64,000 nucleotides of DNA from JAWLFI01 sp964627995 (GTDB taxonomy: Bacteria > Bacteroidota > Bacteroidia > Chitinophagales > Saprospiraceae): assembly GCA_964627995.1 (NCBI GenBank), contig CAZVLN010000003.1, positions 1 to 64,000 on the forward strand. The letters run 5' to 3'. A program made the translations under genes and the position numbers. Each line of letters opens with the position of its first letter. Positions within the stretch are counted from its first letter, which is position 1. Of the stretch, positions 44,906 to 54,500 are shown in pieces. The notes below the pieces were generated by a model, which was given only the letters and a program-made list of their open reading frames with translations, was not told where the DNA came from and made no database searches.

Positions 44906-46036
44906 ATGAAAATCATTAAGACACATTCATTCTTCGTAATTTCGTTGGTTATTGCACTCCTTGCTTGCAATGAGGATATGGAAAGCATAATTAATCCAGT
45001 AACAGATTGTGAAACAAGTGATTTTTTCTGCGAGTTCGAATCAAGAAACTTTCAGATGGGGTTTACCACTTGGCCGTATGCTCCTTCAATTGAAGCTGTA
45101 AATAACACCTATTTATTTATAGGTAATAATGCTGACATCTACTCTGAGCATATTGATTCAGAAATTCCTTGGGATGCATGGATAAATGACTCGCCTTTGC
45201 CAACTGAATTTACTAACGAAATAACAGGAAAAGCCTCTAAGATAATCCCTAATATGAAACTGACCGTTTCAGTAAGTTTGTTGAATAGTTCAAGAAGTGA
45301 ACTCGCATCTGATTTTAATGGAACAATACCTAATTATACAGAATTAAATGACGTCCACATTGAAGATGCTTATTTCAAGCATCTCAAATATATCACCAAC
45401 CAATTAAATCCGGATTACCTTATTATAGCCATTGAAGTTAATGAACTACTAAAAAATGCGCCTGAAAAATGGAATGCATACAAATTACTAATGTCAAACA
45501 TAAGAACAAGAGTAAAACAGGAGTTTCCTTCATTAATCATTTCCGAGTCGATTACATTGCATAACTTTTATCAACCAGATGTACCAGACCCAGCGGTATT
45601 TGTGGCAGAAGTCGCTGATTACGCGAATTCAATGGATTTTGCAACCATTAGTTTTTACCCTTTTTTTAAAGGATTGAAAACAAAAGAAAATTTTCAAGAG
45701 GCTTTTGATTTTTTACACGAAAAGATTGATAAACCCATAGCCTTTGCTGAAACAGGTCATTTGTCGGAAAATCTGTCGGTACAATCGTTTAATTTATTTA
45801 TTTCAGGGAATCAATCTGAGCAGAAGGATTACTTAGAGTCCTTGATTATGAACGCGCAAAACCACGATTATGAATATATCATTTGGTGGACACATCGCGA
45901 TTATGACGAATTATGGGCAACCTTTCCTGAAGCCGTCCAGGACTTAGGCAAAATATGGATTAGCACAGGAATAATTAATGAAGATGGGACAAAGAAAGAT
46001 GCATACACAATTTGGGACATTGTTGCTAATAAATAA
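44906..46036 (+). CDS. Clan GH-A-like glycosidase lipoprotein
   Basis: Lipoprotein of 376 residues; lipobox LLAC, Cys21. The body looks like a TIM-barrel glycoside hydrolase: strand LIIAIEVNELL with N179-E180, the Asn-Glu pair of the acid/base in clan GH-A, and PIAFAETGHLS with E282 as the candidate nucleophile, 102 residues later. FISFYPFF-type (TISFYPFFKG) and EYIIWWTHRDYDELW strands also fit. I cannot assign a family number or substrate. It may be a surface-anchored glycan hydrolase. It sits directly behind leader repeat R2 and is AT-rich, consistent with transfer. Confidence 0.65.
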   Translation: MKIIKTHSFFVISLVIALLACNEDMESIINPVTDCETSDFFCEFESRNFQMGFTTWPYAPSIEAVNNTYLFIGNNADIYSEHIDSEIPWDAWINDSPLPTEFTNEITGKASKIIPNMKLTVSVSLLNSSRSELASDFNGTIPNYTELNDVHIEDAYFKHLKYITNQLNPDYLIIAIEVNELLKNAPEKWNAYKLLMSNIRTRVKQEFPSLIISESITLHNFYQPDVPDPAVFVAEVADYANSMDFATISFYPFFKGLKTKENFQEAFDFLHEKIDKPIAFAETGHLSENLSVQSFNLFISGNQSEQKDYLESLIMNAQNHDYEYIIWWTHRDYDELWATFPEAVQDLGKIWISTGIINEDGTKKDAYTIWDIVANK

Positions 46037-46207
46037 CTTTTGCTAACAGGTTTAAGAAAGCATGGTGCCTTCAATGGTATCCGCAAGGTTCGTTTTTTTT
46101 GGCTTTCTTGGGTGGTGTTTTTTCTGTTGGGTTCAGAATCACCCAATACACGGATTATATGGATTACACGGATTTTAATGGGATATAATTGACCGCGGAT
46201 AGAGGTC

Positions 46208-46312
46208 GAAGCCGAAAAGCCTCAAGAAAGGAGGACCGAACCCATCACCAGTGATATGCGGCGCGGTTTATCCGAATATTACCGTGCCTTCTGGTACGGT
46301 ATATAGGTAGCA
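46208..46312. repeat. CACCAGTGATA/GGTACGGTA element, copy 2
   Basis: Same block order as 8498-8640: AAGCCGAA, AGCCTCAAGAAA, ATCACCAGTGATA, GCGGCGCG and hairpin TACCGTGCC-TTCT-GGTACGGTA followed by TATAGGTAG. Both copies are flanked by other repeats. Confidence 0.75.
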
Positions 46313-46414
46313 AAAGAAGAATAGTTAAATTTGCGTGCTGTAGGCCGTGCCCGCCGAAGCGAAGCCCAACGCAGTCGAAGGGTAACGATCAAAGATAGTG
46401 AGAAGGTCCAGCGC

Positions 46415-46495
46415 GCAGCCATCATGCAGTCGGGCATTAAGGTCGATAGGGAATCGCTCGGAGTGAGTTTAAGACATTTAGCAAAAACGGTTTGA
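46415..46495. repeat. GCAGTCGGGCATTAAGGTCG element, copy 1
   Basis: The 40 bases from 46421 are almost identical to 59216-59255; weaker similarity continues through TTTAAGNCATTTAGCNAAA in both. Confidence 0.75.
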
Positions 46496-46537
46496 CTTAA
46501 CTGCGTTCTAATCAAGTTTATGTGTTATGGTTTATAG

Positions 46538-47197
46538 TTATTCTTCTTCGTCATTTATTTCATTTAGTAATGGTTCAATTTCAGAATAGTCCTTAATTAC
46601 TTTTACTGTAATCAATGCAAGAGGAATACCCACAACATTTCCAATCATACTAATAACTGTACTACCAATCAAATCATCAACTGTTTCAATTGGATAACGA
46701 AAATGAATTTGACCGATAATACTATTAGTAATCCAAAGTGCCCACCACCAACCTAAAAAACCTATTGAATATTCTTTTCTAAGTATCAAGCCTTTTCTTG
46801 TTAATATTCCTATTGTCTCGTGGTATAGTTCTTTCATTATTTGATAGGGTCTGTAGAGATGTATAATAGGAACAAACCAACTGCCTGCTGCCCAACCTTC
46901 AGAATGGGATAGGTTATTTACTTTCAAATGGAGATTAAAATATGCTCTTCTAAACCATTGAATAAAAGTTACAGCGGATATTACAAATGCAATCAAGTAA
47001 AAAGCAGCTACAATTTGCTCTCTTGTGTCATTGGCATATGCTGCCTCAATTGAAATTACTCCACCATTTTTCGCTGTTTGGAGTAAGTCATATTGGAAAT
47101 AGCTAGAGATTAACATAATTATTTCTAAAACTAATACAACCCATATTAAGATGATGGCATTTTTCGCTCTCTGTACGTTTGGCTTTAACTTCTCCAT
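46538..47197 (-). CDS. DUF4328 membrane protein
   Basis: Membrane protein of 219 residues with about five helices. The region VTFIQWFRRAYFNLH, then EGWAAGSWFVPIIHLYRPYQIMKEL and LGWWWALWI is characteristic of the DUF4328 family, whose function is unknown. The N terminus (KNAIILIWVVLVLEIIMLIS) is an uncleaved anchor. It is in the AT-rich accessory segment and is the only minus-strand gene there. The C terminus is acidic. Confidence 0.82.
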   Translation of the reverse strand: MEKLKPNVQRAKNAIILIWVVLVLEIIMLISSYFQYDLLQTAKNGGVISIEAAYANDTREQIVAAFYLIAFVISAVTFIQWFRRAYFNLHLKVNNLSHSEGWAAGSWFVPIIHLYRPYQIMKELYHETIGILTRKGLILRKEYSIGFLGWWWALWITNSIIGQIHFRYPIETVDDLIGSTVISMIGNVVGIPLALITVKVIKDYSEIEPLLNEINDEEE

Positions 47198-47668
47198 ATT
47201 ATTCGCTTTAATGCTGTATATTTAAATTGCACACAAGGTCTGGGCGTTTCTATGTCCATCCGAATGAAAGATACTAAGGATTTAGGAATCCTGTCTTATA
47301 TGCGCACGAGTACTAGTTCCGTGGCGACCGAAGGGAGGCATGAACGATTAACTTACTTACATTCGCACCTAAAGTAAGGAATATATACCCATTCCGTATA
47401 TAACCAGCAACCGGGGGTGCGGCAAGTCATTCGATTCTGTTTTCTATAGTGGTTCATCAGAGGGAGGCCTTTTTTTATGTTTTGGGTTTTGACATGGGAA
47501 TATACTTCCGTTGTTTTTGCTACTATTATGTTTCTTTCATTTCTGGATCGGTTCCGGAGGCACCCTTGAGGGTATTTACGAAATCCTTTATATCGCTCCA
47601 GTGGACTGATGGTGAACCCCTCGCACCTGGTGCAACTAAAGCATAGTGGAGAGATTTATCGAATTTTC
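47198..47668. other. Spacer before the toxin-antitoxin pair
   Basis: No supported gene; a short frame at 47449-47646 lacks any gene-like character. It has a TATATACCCATTCCGTATAT stretch that weakly recalls the leader repeats, not enough to call. Confidence 0.35.
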
Positions 47669-47992
47669 ATGTATCCTAGTTTTATGATTGATTTGATTCA
47701 AAATAAAATAGGTGATATTATAGCTGGGTGCAAAGAACATCAAGTGGAGTCGATTGCTTTGTTTGGATCAGCTGCAAAAAATGCCATGAATGATGACAGC
47801 GATATCGACCTTCTCGTTGAGTTTTCGGATGATATTGATGTTATGGACTACGCGGATAACTACTTTTCGTTGTTAAATCAGCTTCAAGAGATTCTAAATA
47901 GAAAAGTAGACCTTTTGTCTAGCAGATCACTTAAGAATCCCGTTCTAGGAGAGGAGGTCTACAAGTCAAAAGTAGATTTGTATGCAGCCTAA
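47669..47992 (+). CDS. mntA: MntA-type minimal nucleotidyltransferase antitoxin
   Basis: Protein of 107 residues with the signature GSAAKNAMNDDSDIDLLVEF: Gly33-Ser34, then Asp45-x-Asp47, the GSx10DxD pattern of MNT antitoxins, which AMPylate the HepT toxin at a Tyr. ATG 47669 was used; ATG 47684 (MIDLIQ) is equally possible and upstream frame to 47609 seems non-coding. It overlaps the HepT reading frame by 11 bases (47982-47992), the standard antitoxin-toxin order. Confidence 0.85.
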   Translation: MYPSFMIDLIQNKIGDIIAGCKEHQVESIALFGSAAKNAMNDDSDIDLLVEFSDDIDVMDYADNYFSLLNQLQEILNRKVDLLSSRSLKNPVLGEEVYKSKVDLYAA

Positions 47993-48320
47993 ACTACTCA
48001 AATATATTTTAGATATTGAGAGCGTTATTGAGGAGATAGAATTTATAAAGCAGAAAACTCAAAATAACTTCAATAATTTTTCAGGTGATATTATTTTATA
48101 GAGGGCAGTAGAGCGAGATTTAGAAATCATCGGTGATGCGATTCGGAAAATACTTGAGATCAACCCAAGTATTCAAATTTCAGCCTCTAAGAATATTATT
48201 GGATTAAGAAATATTATTGCGCACGCTTATGATTCTGCTGAACCTGAGATGTTGTGGGGAATAATTCAAAGAAATATTCCGGTTTTAGCAGAAGAAATTC
48301 GGAAATTAAAAGGTGCATAA
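47982..48320 (+). pseudogene. hepT: HepT-type HEPN toxin with internal TAG
   Basis: Frame begins ATG 47982 (MQPKLLKYILDIESVIEEIE) and reads through to TAA 48318-48320 for 113 codons, but codon 40 is TAG (48099-48101), between GDIIL and RAVERDLEIIGDA. The rest is intact and carries the catalytic RNase motif RNIIAHAY (Rx4HxY) including the Tyr that MntA modifies. In related proteins a Gln or Lys is usual at that position, so a one-base nonsense change (CAG or AAG to TAG) is likely. As it stands the toxin would stop at residue 39. It could also be a sequencing error. Confidence 0.75.
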
Positions 48321-48885
48321 CAGTACCTAAGAAAACATAAAAAGAGTGGTTTGTCTAGAGCCTCAAGGTTTTTCCATAGGATTTGTTTAAGGATACGTGC
48401 GAAAACTATCCTTTCGCCTGAATAACCATTTCATGCGAAACGGTCTAAATGTGAAATATGCGCGTAAGCTTCGTTATTCTTCAACCTTGTAGCTATGGGT
48501 TTGATCCTTTTTACTGTCATTAACACTAAATTCGCCATAGGCCCGGTTTTGAAGCTCTGCGTTGTTCGTAGCTAGTATAAACAAGGCATCGCCAAGCCGC
48601 CATTGAAACATGCCTTGTCTCTACTAACTCGTGAAATACATGAATTTCCCGCCCTGCGGGCCGAAGATCATTCAAATCATTGACCTGCAACATTTTATGT
48701 AGAAAGTACATGAAATACTCTTTCATTGCAATACTCAAATTTGGTTTTCGGATTTGAATTATTGAGAGGGTGAACCCTTTGCTAAGCTATTATACTCCAA
48801 TATACATTATCAACAGACTTCTCTGTTTGCAACTAAGTTTATGAATAATGCGGGTTCACTTTCTCTTTTACTAAAATACATCCAC
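48321..48885. other. Spacer without recognised gene
   Basis: 565 bp after the toxin remnant. One frame at 48526-48738 on the minus strand has no gene character. No clear repeat, although CTTGTCTCTACTAAC-type sequence resembles short dispersed repeats elsewhere. Confidence 0.35.
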
Positions 48886-49055
48886 ATCCCCCGGACTAGC
48901 GATGTGGAGCCATCCCGCTGCGCCTTTAGGCGAGCGGGAGTCCGAATCACGCCTGAGGGGTGATGAAGGACCGATCCGCCAGCTGGCGGAGAGTGGCGAA
49001 ACGTAGCGACCGCGCCTCGAGGTGCGCGAGCGCTCTCGAGGGCGGGGTAGGCCCC
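48886..49055 (-). repeat. Modular palindromic repeat, copy 8
   Basis: Minus strand contains GGTCGCTACGTTTCGCCACT, CTCCGCCAGCTGGCGGA, a GAATCACGCCTGAGGGG stretch that also occurs in the 80 bp repeats, and CCCGCTCGCC hairpins. It thus mixes modules of two repeat families. It is followed by 155 bp without signals before the tamL stop. Confidence 0.65.
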
Positions 49056-49210
49056 AAAAAATAGAAATTCAAAAGGGAAATATCGTACGAAAATATGCTA
49101 TGATTTGGCCAGATGAGTAATCCAAAGGAAGTGGCGGGTATAAAGCGGACTGTGCCGACATGAAAAGTTGTCGATTGCGGGGAATTGATAAAATCCAATT
49201 CATTCAAAAA

Positions 49211-51505
49211 TTAAAACGGATAGCCAATCGCAAAATTCAAAACGGGCTCGTCGTAATCGAAGCTCCAGCGCTCGCCTTTGGGAAGGGAGGGTGTTTTTAA
49301 TGGTGCCGCCAAATCAAAGCGTATCACAAATCCCTGAACATCAAATCTAATGCCTATCCCAGCGCCAATTCCAAATTCGTCTATAAATTCTGAGGTGAAT
49401 TTTCCTCCCGCTACGGATTCATTTTCTTTGGTGTTCCAAACATTTCCCGCATCGGCAAAAACTGCGCCTTTTACAAAAGATACAATGGGGAATCGGTATT
49501 CAATATTGGCTTCCAGCCTGATATTACCCGATTGATCAAAAAAGGAATTACTTTCTGCTTCAGGTGCATAGGTCCCCGGACCTAAATTTCTTATCCTAAA
49601 TGCTCGCACACTATAAGGGCCACCGGAAAAATACTGTTTCGTAAAGGGCATAATTTCTGAATTGCCGTACGGAAGGCCAATGCCGGCAAATGCTCGTGTC
49701 ACCAGTTTTTGATCTGACCCTAGCTTGAGGTGATAACTCACATCGATATCGGCTTTTGCATATTGCGCATATTCCAAACCTAAAAATGACTGTGGCCTTG
49801 AGCCGCCGTCGCTCAACAAGGAAAGGCCATTTCCGGCAATGTCTAAAGTGGAAGTAATTAAAAACTGATGGCTTTTTCTGGTCTCAGCCAGGCCATTGTA
49901 ATTAAATGAATAGGTCATTCCTGCAATGAATTGCTGATTAAAACTGCTTCTCAAAAATGGGTTTTCTTCCAATATTTGCTCAAAGTCCGATGTGGTGTTG
50001 GCTAAATTCACATAGTTAATTGAAATGGGATTAAATTCGTGAGTCACAAATTTGTTGGCATTCCACACATAACCAAAATTTGCTAATACCGAAGCCAAGC
50101 TAAACAACTTACTTCTGGTTAAATAATCAACCCCCAAACTCATTTTCGTTTTCGGAATGGCATATTTAAACCAATTATCACTCAGCTTAAAGGGAAATAA
50201 AACCCGGGGATAAATAATTTCAGCATTGGCCCCTGCGAGTGTGCTACTCAAACCGGATTGATCGCCGGATGCAATTTGAAACTCATAGCCGCCTTTCAAG
50301 GACAAATTCAATAATTCGCCGCCATGGAAGAGATTTCTGTTTGTCAAGGTACCCGAAAGACTGGGGCCGGTAAAGTTATTGGATTTTGAAACGGCCTGTA
50401 GTTCAGCTCTAATGGATCGTTTATCCAAAGGGGCCAAAAAGATGGAAGCTTCCAGAATGCCCAGGCTGTCTGTGGTGAGCGAATCCACCTCATCATATTG
50501 AATATTGATAAATTTATAGGCACTCACCGAGCCCAACCGCCTGCTAGTCCTTTTTGATTTTCCCGGACTAAACCTTTCGCCCTCATTCAGTAAAATATAG
50601 GGCGATAAACGTTTGGGTTTAAAAAATTCTTCTTTCTGATAGAAGGTTTTATTGTTGAATTGTAAAGTGTCCTTATAGGTATACTCTTCTCCCATAACAT
50701 AATTGGGATAGACATTGACTTTTGAGATTTTATAAGGAATGACCGATTTTTGTGGCACTTCATTTTTTAATCGAAGAAATAAATCGAAGCGTCTGGTTTT
50801 GTATTGATTGGTATCGGCTTCAAAAATCAAAAAGTCACTATTGAAATTATAATAGCCCCTTTCTTTGAGTTCGCCTTCAATGCGCTCTCGCTCCATTTTC
50901 AAGGCGTTTAAATCAAATCGCATTCCTGCTTTTAAGTTACTTGAAGGTTTTAACTCTTCCAACTCTTTATAAACAGCAAATGAATCTTTATCAATCTTAA
51001 ATTTTTCTAATACATAAGGCTGGCCAAGTTTTATATTATAGGTAATTGCCGCTAGTTTTTTCTTCTCTTTTTCATGGACCCGGGAATTCACACTACTGTG
51101 GAAAAACCCTCTGTTTTCAAGGCGGTTTACAATCAGATGTTCCGTCTTTTCTCTTTTTAAAGTCGATAAATACACCGGTTTTTCACCTATGCGCTTGTTT
51201 AAAAATCTCATTAAGAACCCGGAGCTTTCTTTTTGACTTTTATAGTGCACTAAAAGTTTGAGTCGAGCCCCCAGTATCTTTGAATTGGGCTCCGGTCTCA
51301 TCAGGCTTTCTATTTCATTTTGTATTGTTTTCATATTATCCACTGCAGAGTCGCTGCTCATTTCAATATGAGTTCCCGTATAAAGCAGTTCATTTTCCGG
51401 AATAAATTGCGTTACACTACAGGCTTGGATTATGCTAACAACCAAAAGCATCAACATCAATTGATGTTTTACATTACGGTGTATTTGATTATTACTCTTC
51501 ATCAT
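49211..51505 (-). CDS. tamL: TamL: BamA/TamA-like outer-membrane lipoprotein
   Basis: Outer-membrane assembly factor of 764 residues. ATG 51505 (MMKSNNQIHRN) leads to a lipobox IIQAC, about residue 30; the longer frame would sit inside tamB. POTRA-like domains occupy about 60-400 (LVNRLENRGFFHSS; RIEGELKERGYYNFNSDF), and a 16-strand barrel of the D15/surface antigen type fills 400-764, with YFSGGPYSVRAFRIRNLGPG corresponding to the lid-lock and inner strands and GIGAGIGIRFDVQGFVIRFDLA near the end. TamL is the lipidated TamA equivalent of Bacteroidota. It overlaps tamB by 14 bases. Confidence 0.9.
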   Translation of the reverse strand: MMKSNNQIHRNVKHQLMLMLLVVSIIQACSVTQFIPENELLYTGTHIEMSSDSAVDNMKTIQNEIESLMRPEPNSKILGARLKLLVHYKSQKESSGFLMRFLNKRIGEKPVYLSTLKREKTEHLIVNRLENRGFFHSSVNSRVHEKEKKKLAAITYNIKLGQPYVLEKFKIDKDSFAVYKELEELKPSSNLKAGMRFDLNALKMERERIEGELKERGYYNFNSDFLIFEADTNQYKTRRFDLFLRLKNEVPQKSVIPYKISKVNVYPNYVMGEEYTYKDTLQFNNKTFYQKEEFFKPKRLSPYILLNEGERFSPGKSKRTSRRLGSVSAYKFINIQYDEVDSLTTDSLGILEASIFLAPLDKRSIRAELQAVSKSNNFTGPSLSGTLTNRNLFHGGELLNLSLKGGYEFQIASGDQSGLSSTLAGANAEIIYPRVLFPFKLSDNWFKYAIPKTKMSLGVDYLTRSKLFSLASVLANFGYVWNANKFVTHEFNPISINYVNLANTTSDFEQILEENPFLRSSFNQQFIAGMTYSFNYNGLAETRKSHQFLITSTLDIAGNGLSLLSDGGSRPQSFLGLEYAQYAKADIDVSYHLKLGSDQKLVTRAFAGIGLPYGNSEIMPFTKQYFSGGPYSVRAFRIRNLGPGTYAPEAESNSFFDQSGNIRLEANIEYRFPIVSFVKGAVFADAGNVWNTKENESVAGGKFTSEFIDEFGIGAGIGIRFDVQGFVIRFDLAAPLKTPSLPKGERWSFDYDEPVLNFAIGYPF

Positions 51506-54500
51506 CCTCTTCGGCTTGCGTTTTCTCCAATTCCTCTTGAACTGATTTTGCAAACAATTCTTTATACTCATTAAACTCCCGCGAAAATGTAAGGGCTATT
51601 CCATTCACAATTACCTGGCCGTCTATGACATTTTCAAACTGATTTCGGCGAAAGCCTTTTAAACGAAGTCTCCCATTTTCTGTCAATAAATACTCAATAC
51701 TCACATTGCCAATAATTGGATTTAATTCATTTGGGTTTTGACTGTTTCCCTGAACATCCACTTCACTCCCCACACTCACAATTAGCCTGTCGTTGAATAG
51801 CTTTTTCCGGGCTGTGATGTCCACCTGAGTTCTGTCTTGGGGCCCTTCTGCCTGGTAATCTGTATAACTGTCAATTCCAAAATCCAGCTCAACACCCGTT
51901 TCTCCCAATAGCTGATCTGAAAACATATTGAGTTGGTCTGACAGTGCCTCATTTAAGTTGTCCTGAGCAATTGCCATGGTTCCTCCTCCACTTCCATCAC
52001 TGCCGGACTGGGGAAAGAATCGATTGAGTACCAATAAAGAGAAGACCTGTTTATTGAGTTCTGCTTCCTGCTGATTCAATTGTTGAATGCGGCCATATAC
52101 TTGTCCGCCTACTGCGCCCTTTTCCCCTTCGGGCATATCGAGATTAAAGGTGAGCAAAGGTTCTGTAAGTTGGCCATCCACATTGAGATACACCAGAAAA
52201 GGCAGTTCTTGACGGTATCTATTATCCATTCCTACTCCACCTGAGGTCATTAAAGAAGCAGCCGAGGTTTCCACCCGATAAATAGCCCTTACATCAAGAT
52301 TGGCATCAAAAGGATCCCCTGACCAGGAAACACTGCTTCCCGAGACAATTTCAAAACGTTTTTTTACCACATTGTATAAATTCATCTCAAAATGGCCTTT
52401 TTGCATAGTATATTTTCCGGTGAGTGTGGTTCTGCCGTTGGGTTCAATGCCGAATCTAAGGTCTGCGTCTCCGCCCACCCTCAGCTTATCGCCTGTGCGT
52501 TCATCAATAATTACGTTAAACACGGCATCTTCATGAACGGCAATGTTGGCATCAACGGCAAAACCTTTCGCCGTATATGATTCGGCTCTTTTTTGGGTGC
52601 GTACCTCGTCCGGATCTTCCCTGTCTACAAAAACAACAACACCATCACGCTCTTCTATTTCAAGTTCTGAGTCCATAAGAATATAAGTGATATCAGTCGC
52701 TGCACCTACCTTCAGGTTTACATTCAATCTAGGTAAGTCTAAATTGCCGGTAAGCCTCCCATCTACATCAAAAACTGCTGTACCATAAAAAAGCTCATTG
52801 TCGCCTTTGGTAGCGTTGAGTGCAGAAAAGTCTTTGGCATTAAATTGCAAATCAAATTCAGGATTGGTAAAGCTCTCTGCCAGTATGCTTCCCTTTACGA
52901 CAAATTTATTTTCTCTCTCATCTAGAATTTTTAGCTTGTCTAAAAAGAGCCCTTCATTATTAATTTGCATCGTCTCATCTCTTAGCAAAAAACCTGCATT
53001 GAGCTTGGTAACGCGAAAACCGGCCTCTTTAAATTGAATGCTTCCCTCGTAGTTAGGTTCTGAAGTGGTGCCACCTATTTCCATCTCTCCAGTCAGGATT
53101 CCCTTTGTATCGGTTAATTCACCATCAGAAAAGCCTTCTATGGCACTCATTTTTAGTTCGTTTAAAACGAGATTCAGGTCTAGTTTTGCTTCTTCCTCGG
53201 CGGATTGATAACCGCCGGTGATATCGAGGTCAATATCGCCGCCATTTAAAACCAGGTTCAAATCATAGTTGTCCTCACTGACTTCTTTGGCATCGAGTGC
53301 CAAATTGCCAAGTGGGACTTTCATTACATTGAGTTCCTCAATTTGTAAATTTGCCAGTAAACCCGGACTTAAAAAGGGCTCTTCAACGATTACGTTTCCA
53401 TTGAGTCTTCCGGTTGCTAGGGTTTCTTCAGGGTTTAGATAGTTCAGGAAATCTGAAAGCCTGAAGTTTTCAAAACGAACACCTAATTGCTCTTTTTCAG
53501 TTTCGAGTAGTGAGCTGCTCAATTCAAAAAGCTGGCTGTTTCTACTGATGGAAAAAGATGAAAAAACGAGCTGATTTTCCGTATATACCATTTCATTTTC
53601 CTGTGGAATTGACCATTCCTTTTTATTCAGCAATAGTTCTGAAGGCTTGATGTGAAAGCGAACGGTATCTGCTCGCCTACTCATTTCTGAATTGACCTGG
53701 ACAATTTTCTCACCCTTGTACAAGGAATGGAAATCTAAAAACAGCTTTTGATCTACTATGCTTCCATTCAAAGCTGTTTTGCTAATGGCAACCGGACCGG
53801 ATGTCAAACTTTGAAATCCAAAATCAAAATCAAAGCTTTCAAAATCTGAGTACACATCCAGGGTCAAACTATCCAGGACACTATCGTCATAATCAATATG
53901 TGGAGAGAAAATATTTACTGAAAGCGACTGGTTGGTTTCACTAAAATCCATCCGAAAGTCAATCTTGTCAAGCTCTTGTAAACGATCGATAAAAACACCA
54001 CCAAGAATGGGTGCATTATGAAGTCTGCCATCCAGTTTGAGTTCTACCGGTTTTTGGGTGCTTTTATTTACAAAGGCTACAGGAGTTTCACTTAAAGAAG
54101 TATCTGAAAGATATTTTCGTAAGTGGTCTTGCAATGCCACGCTAAAATTCTCAGGATTGGCGTTAGAGCGCAATTTCAAATCGAGCATTTTATTGCTGAT
54201 ATCCACTGAGGTGGTGTCCGGTTGAACCAAAGCGTTGATATCTAAATCTCCCAGCAAATAGGATTGATTGTCGTAAATAGCTTTCCCCTCCTTAATGTTT
54301 GAGCTTAGTGTGAAGCTGTCTGCATTTCCTTTAAAATCCCCGTGAAGCACGAGGGCGCCTCTGATCTCTTTGTCAGTTACTCCCAAAGCTTTTAAATCGG
54401 CTCCTTTCAAATTGAGATCAACTACAAATCGCGGTGAAATTGAATCCAGTTGAATAAAGGATTCAAGGACCAGATCGAGGTTTTCATCTTTGTAAGCTGA

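Larger units (their letters stand above)
46037..46537. other. Repeat-rich spacer
   Basis: Holds a fragment GGTGGTGTTTTTTCTGTTGG followed by GTTCAGAATCAC (46112-46142), also near 59034-59065; the CACCAGTGATA/GGTACGGTA element at 46208-46312; and the GCAGTCGGGCATTAAGGTCG element at 46415-46495. No gene is seen. Confidence 0.55.

Noticed and set aside
46043..46135. Second attC-like site after the glycosidase gene (TGCTAAC ... GTTGGGT)
   Set aside because: Cores pair at only 5 of 7 positions, there is no central hairpin, and the right core is in a dispersed repeat.
47449..47646. 65-codon frame upstream of mntA
   Set aside because: Odd aromatic and Cys-rich composition, no homology recognised, poor start region.
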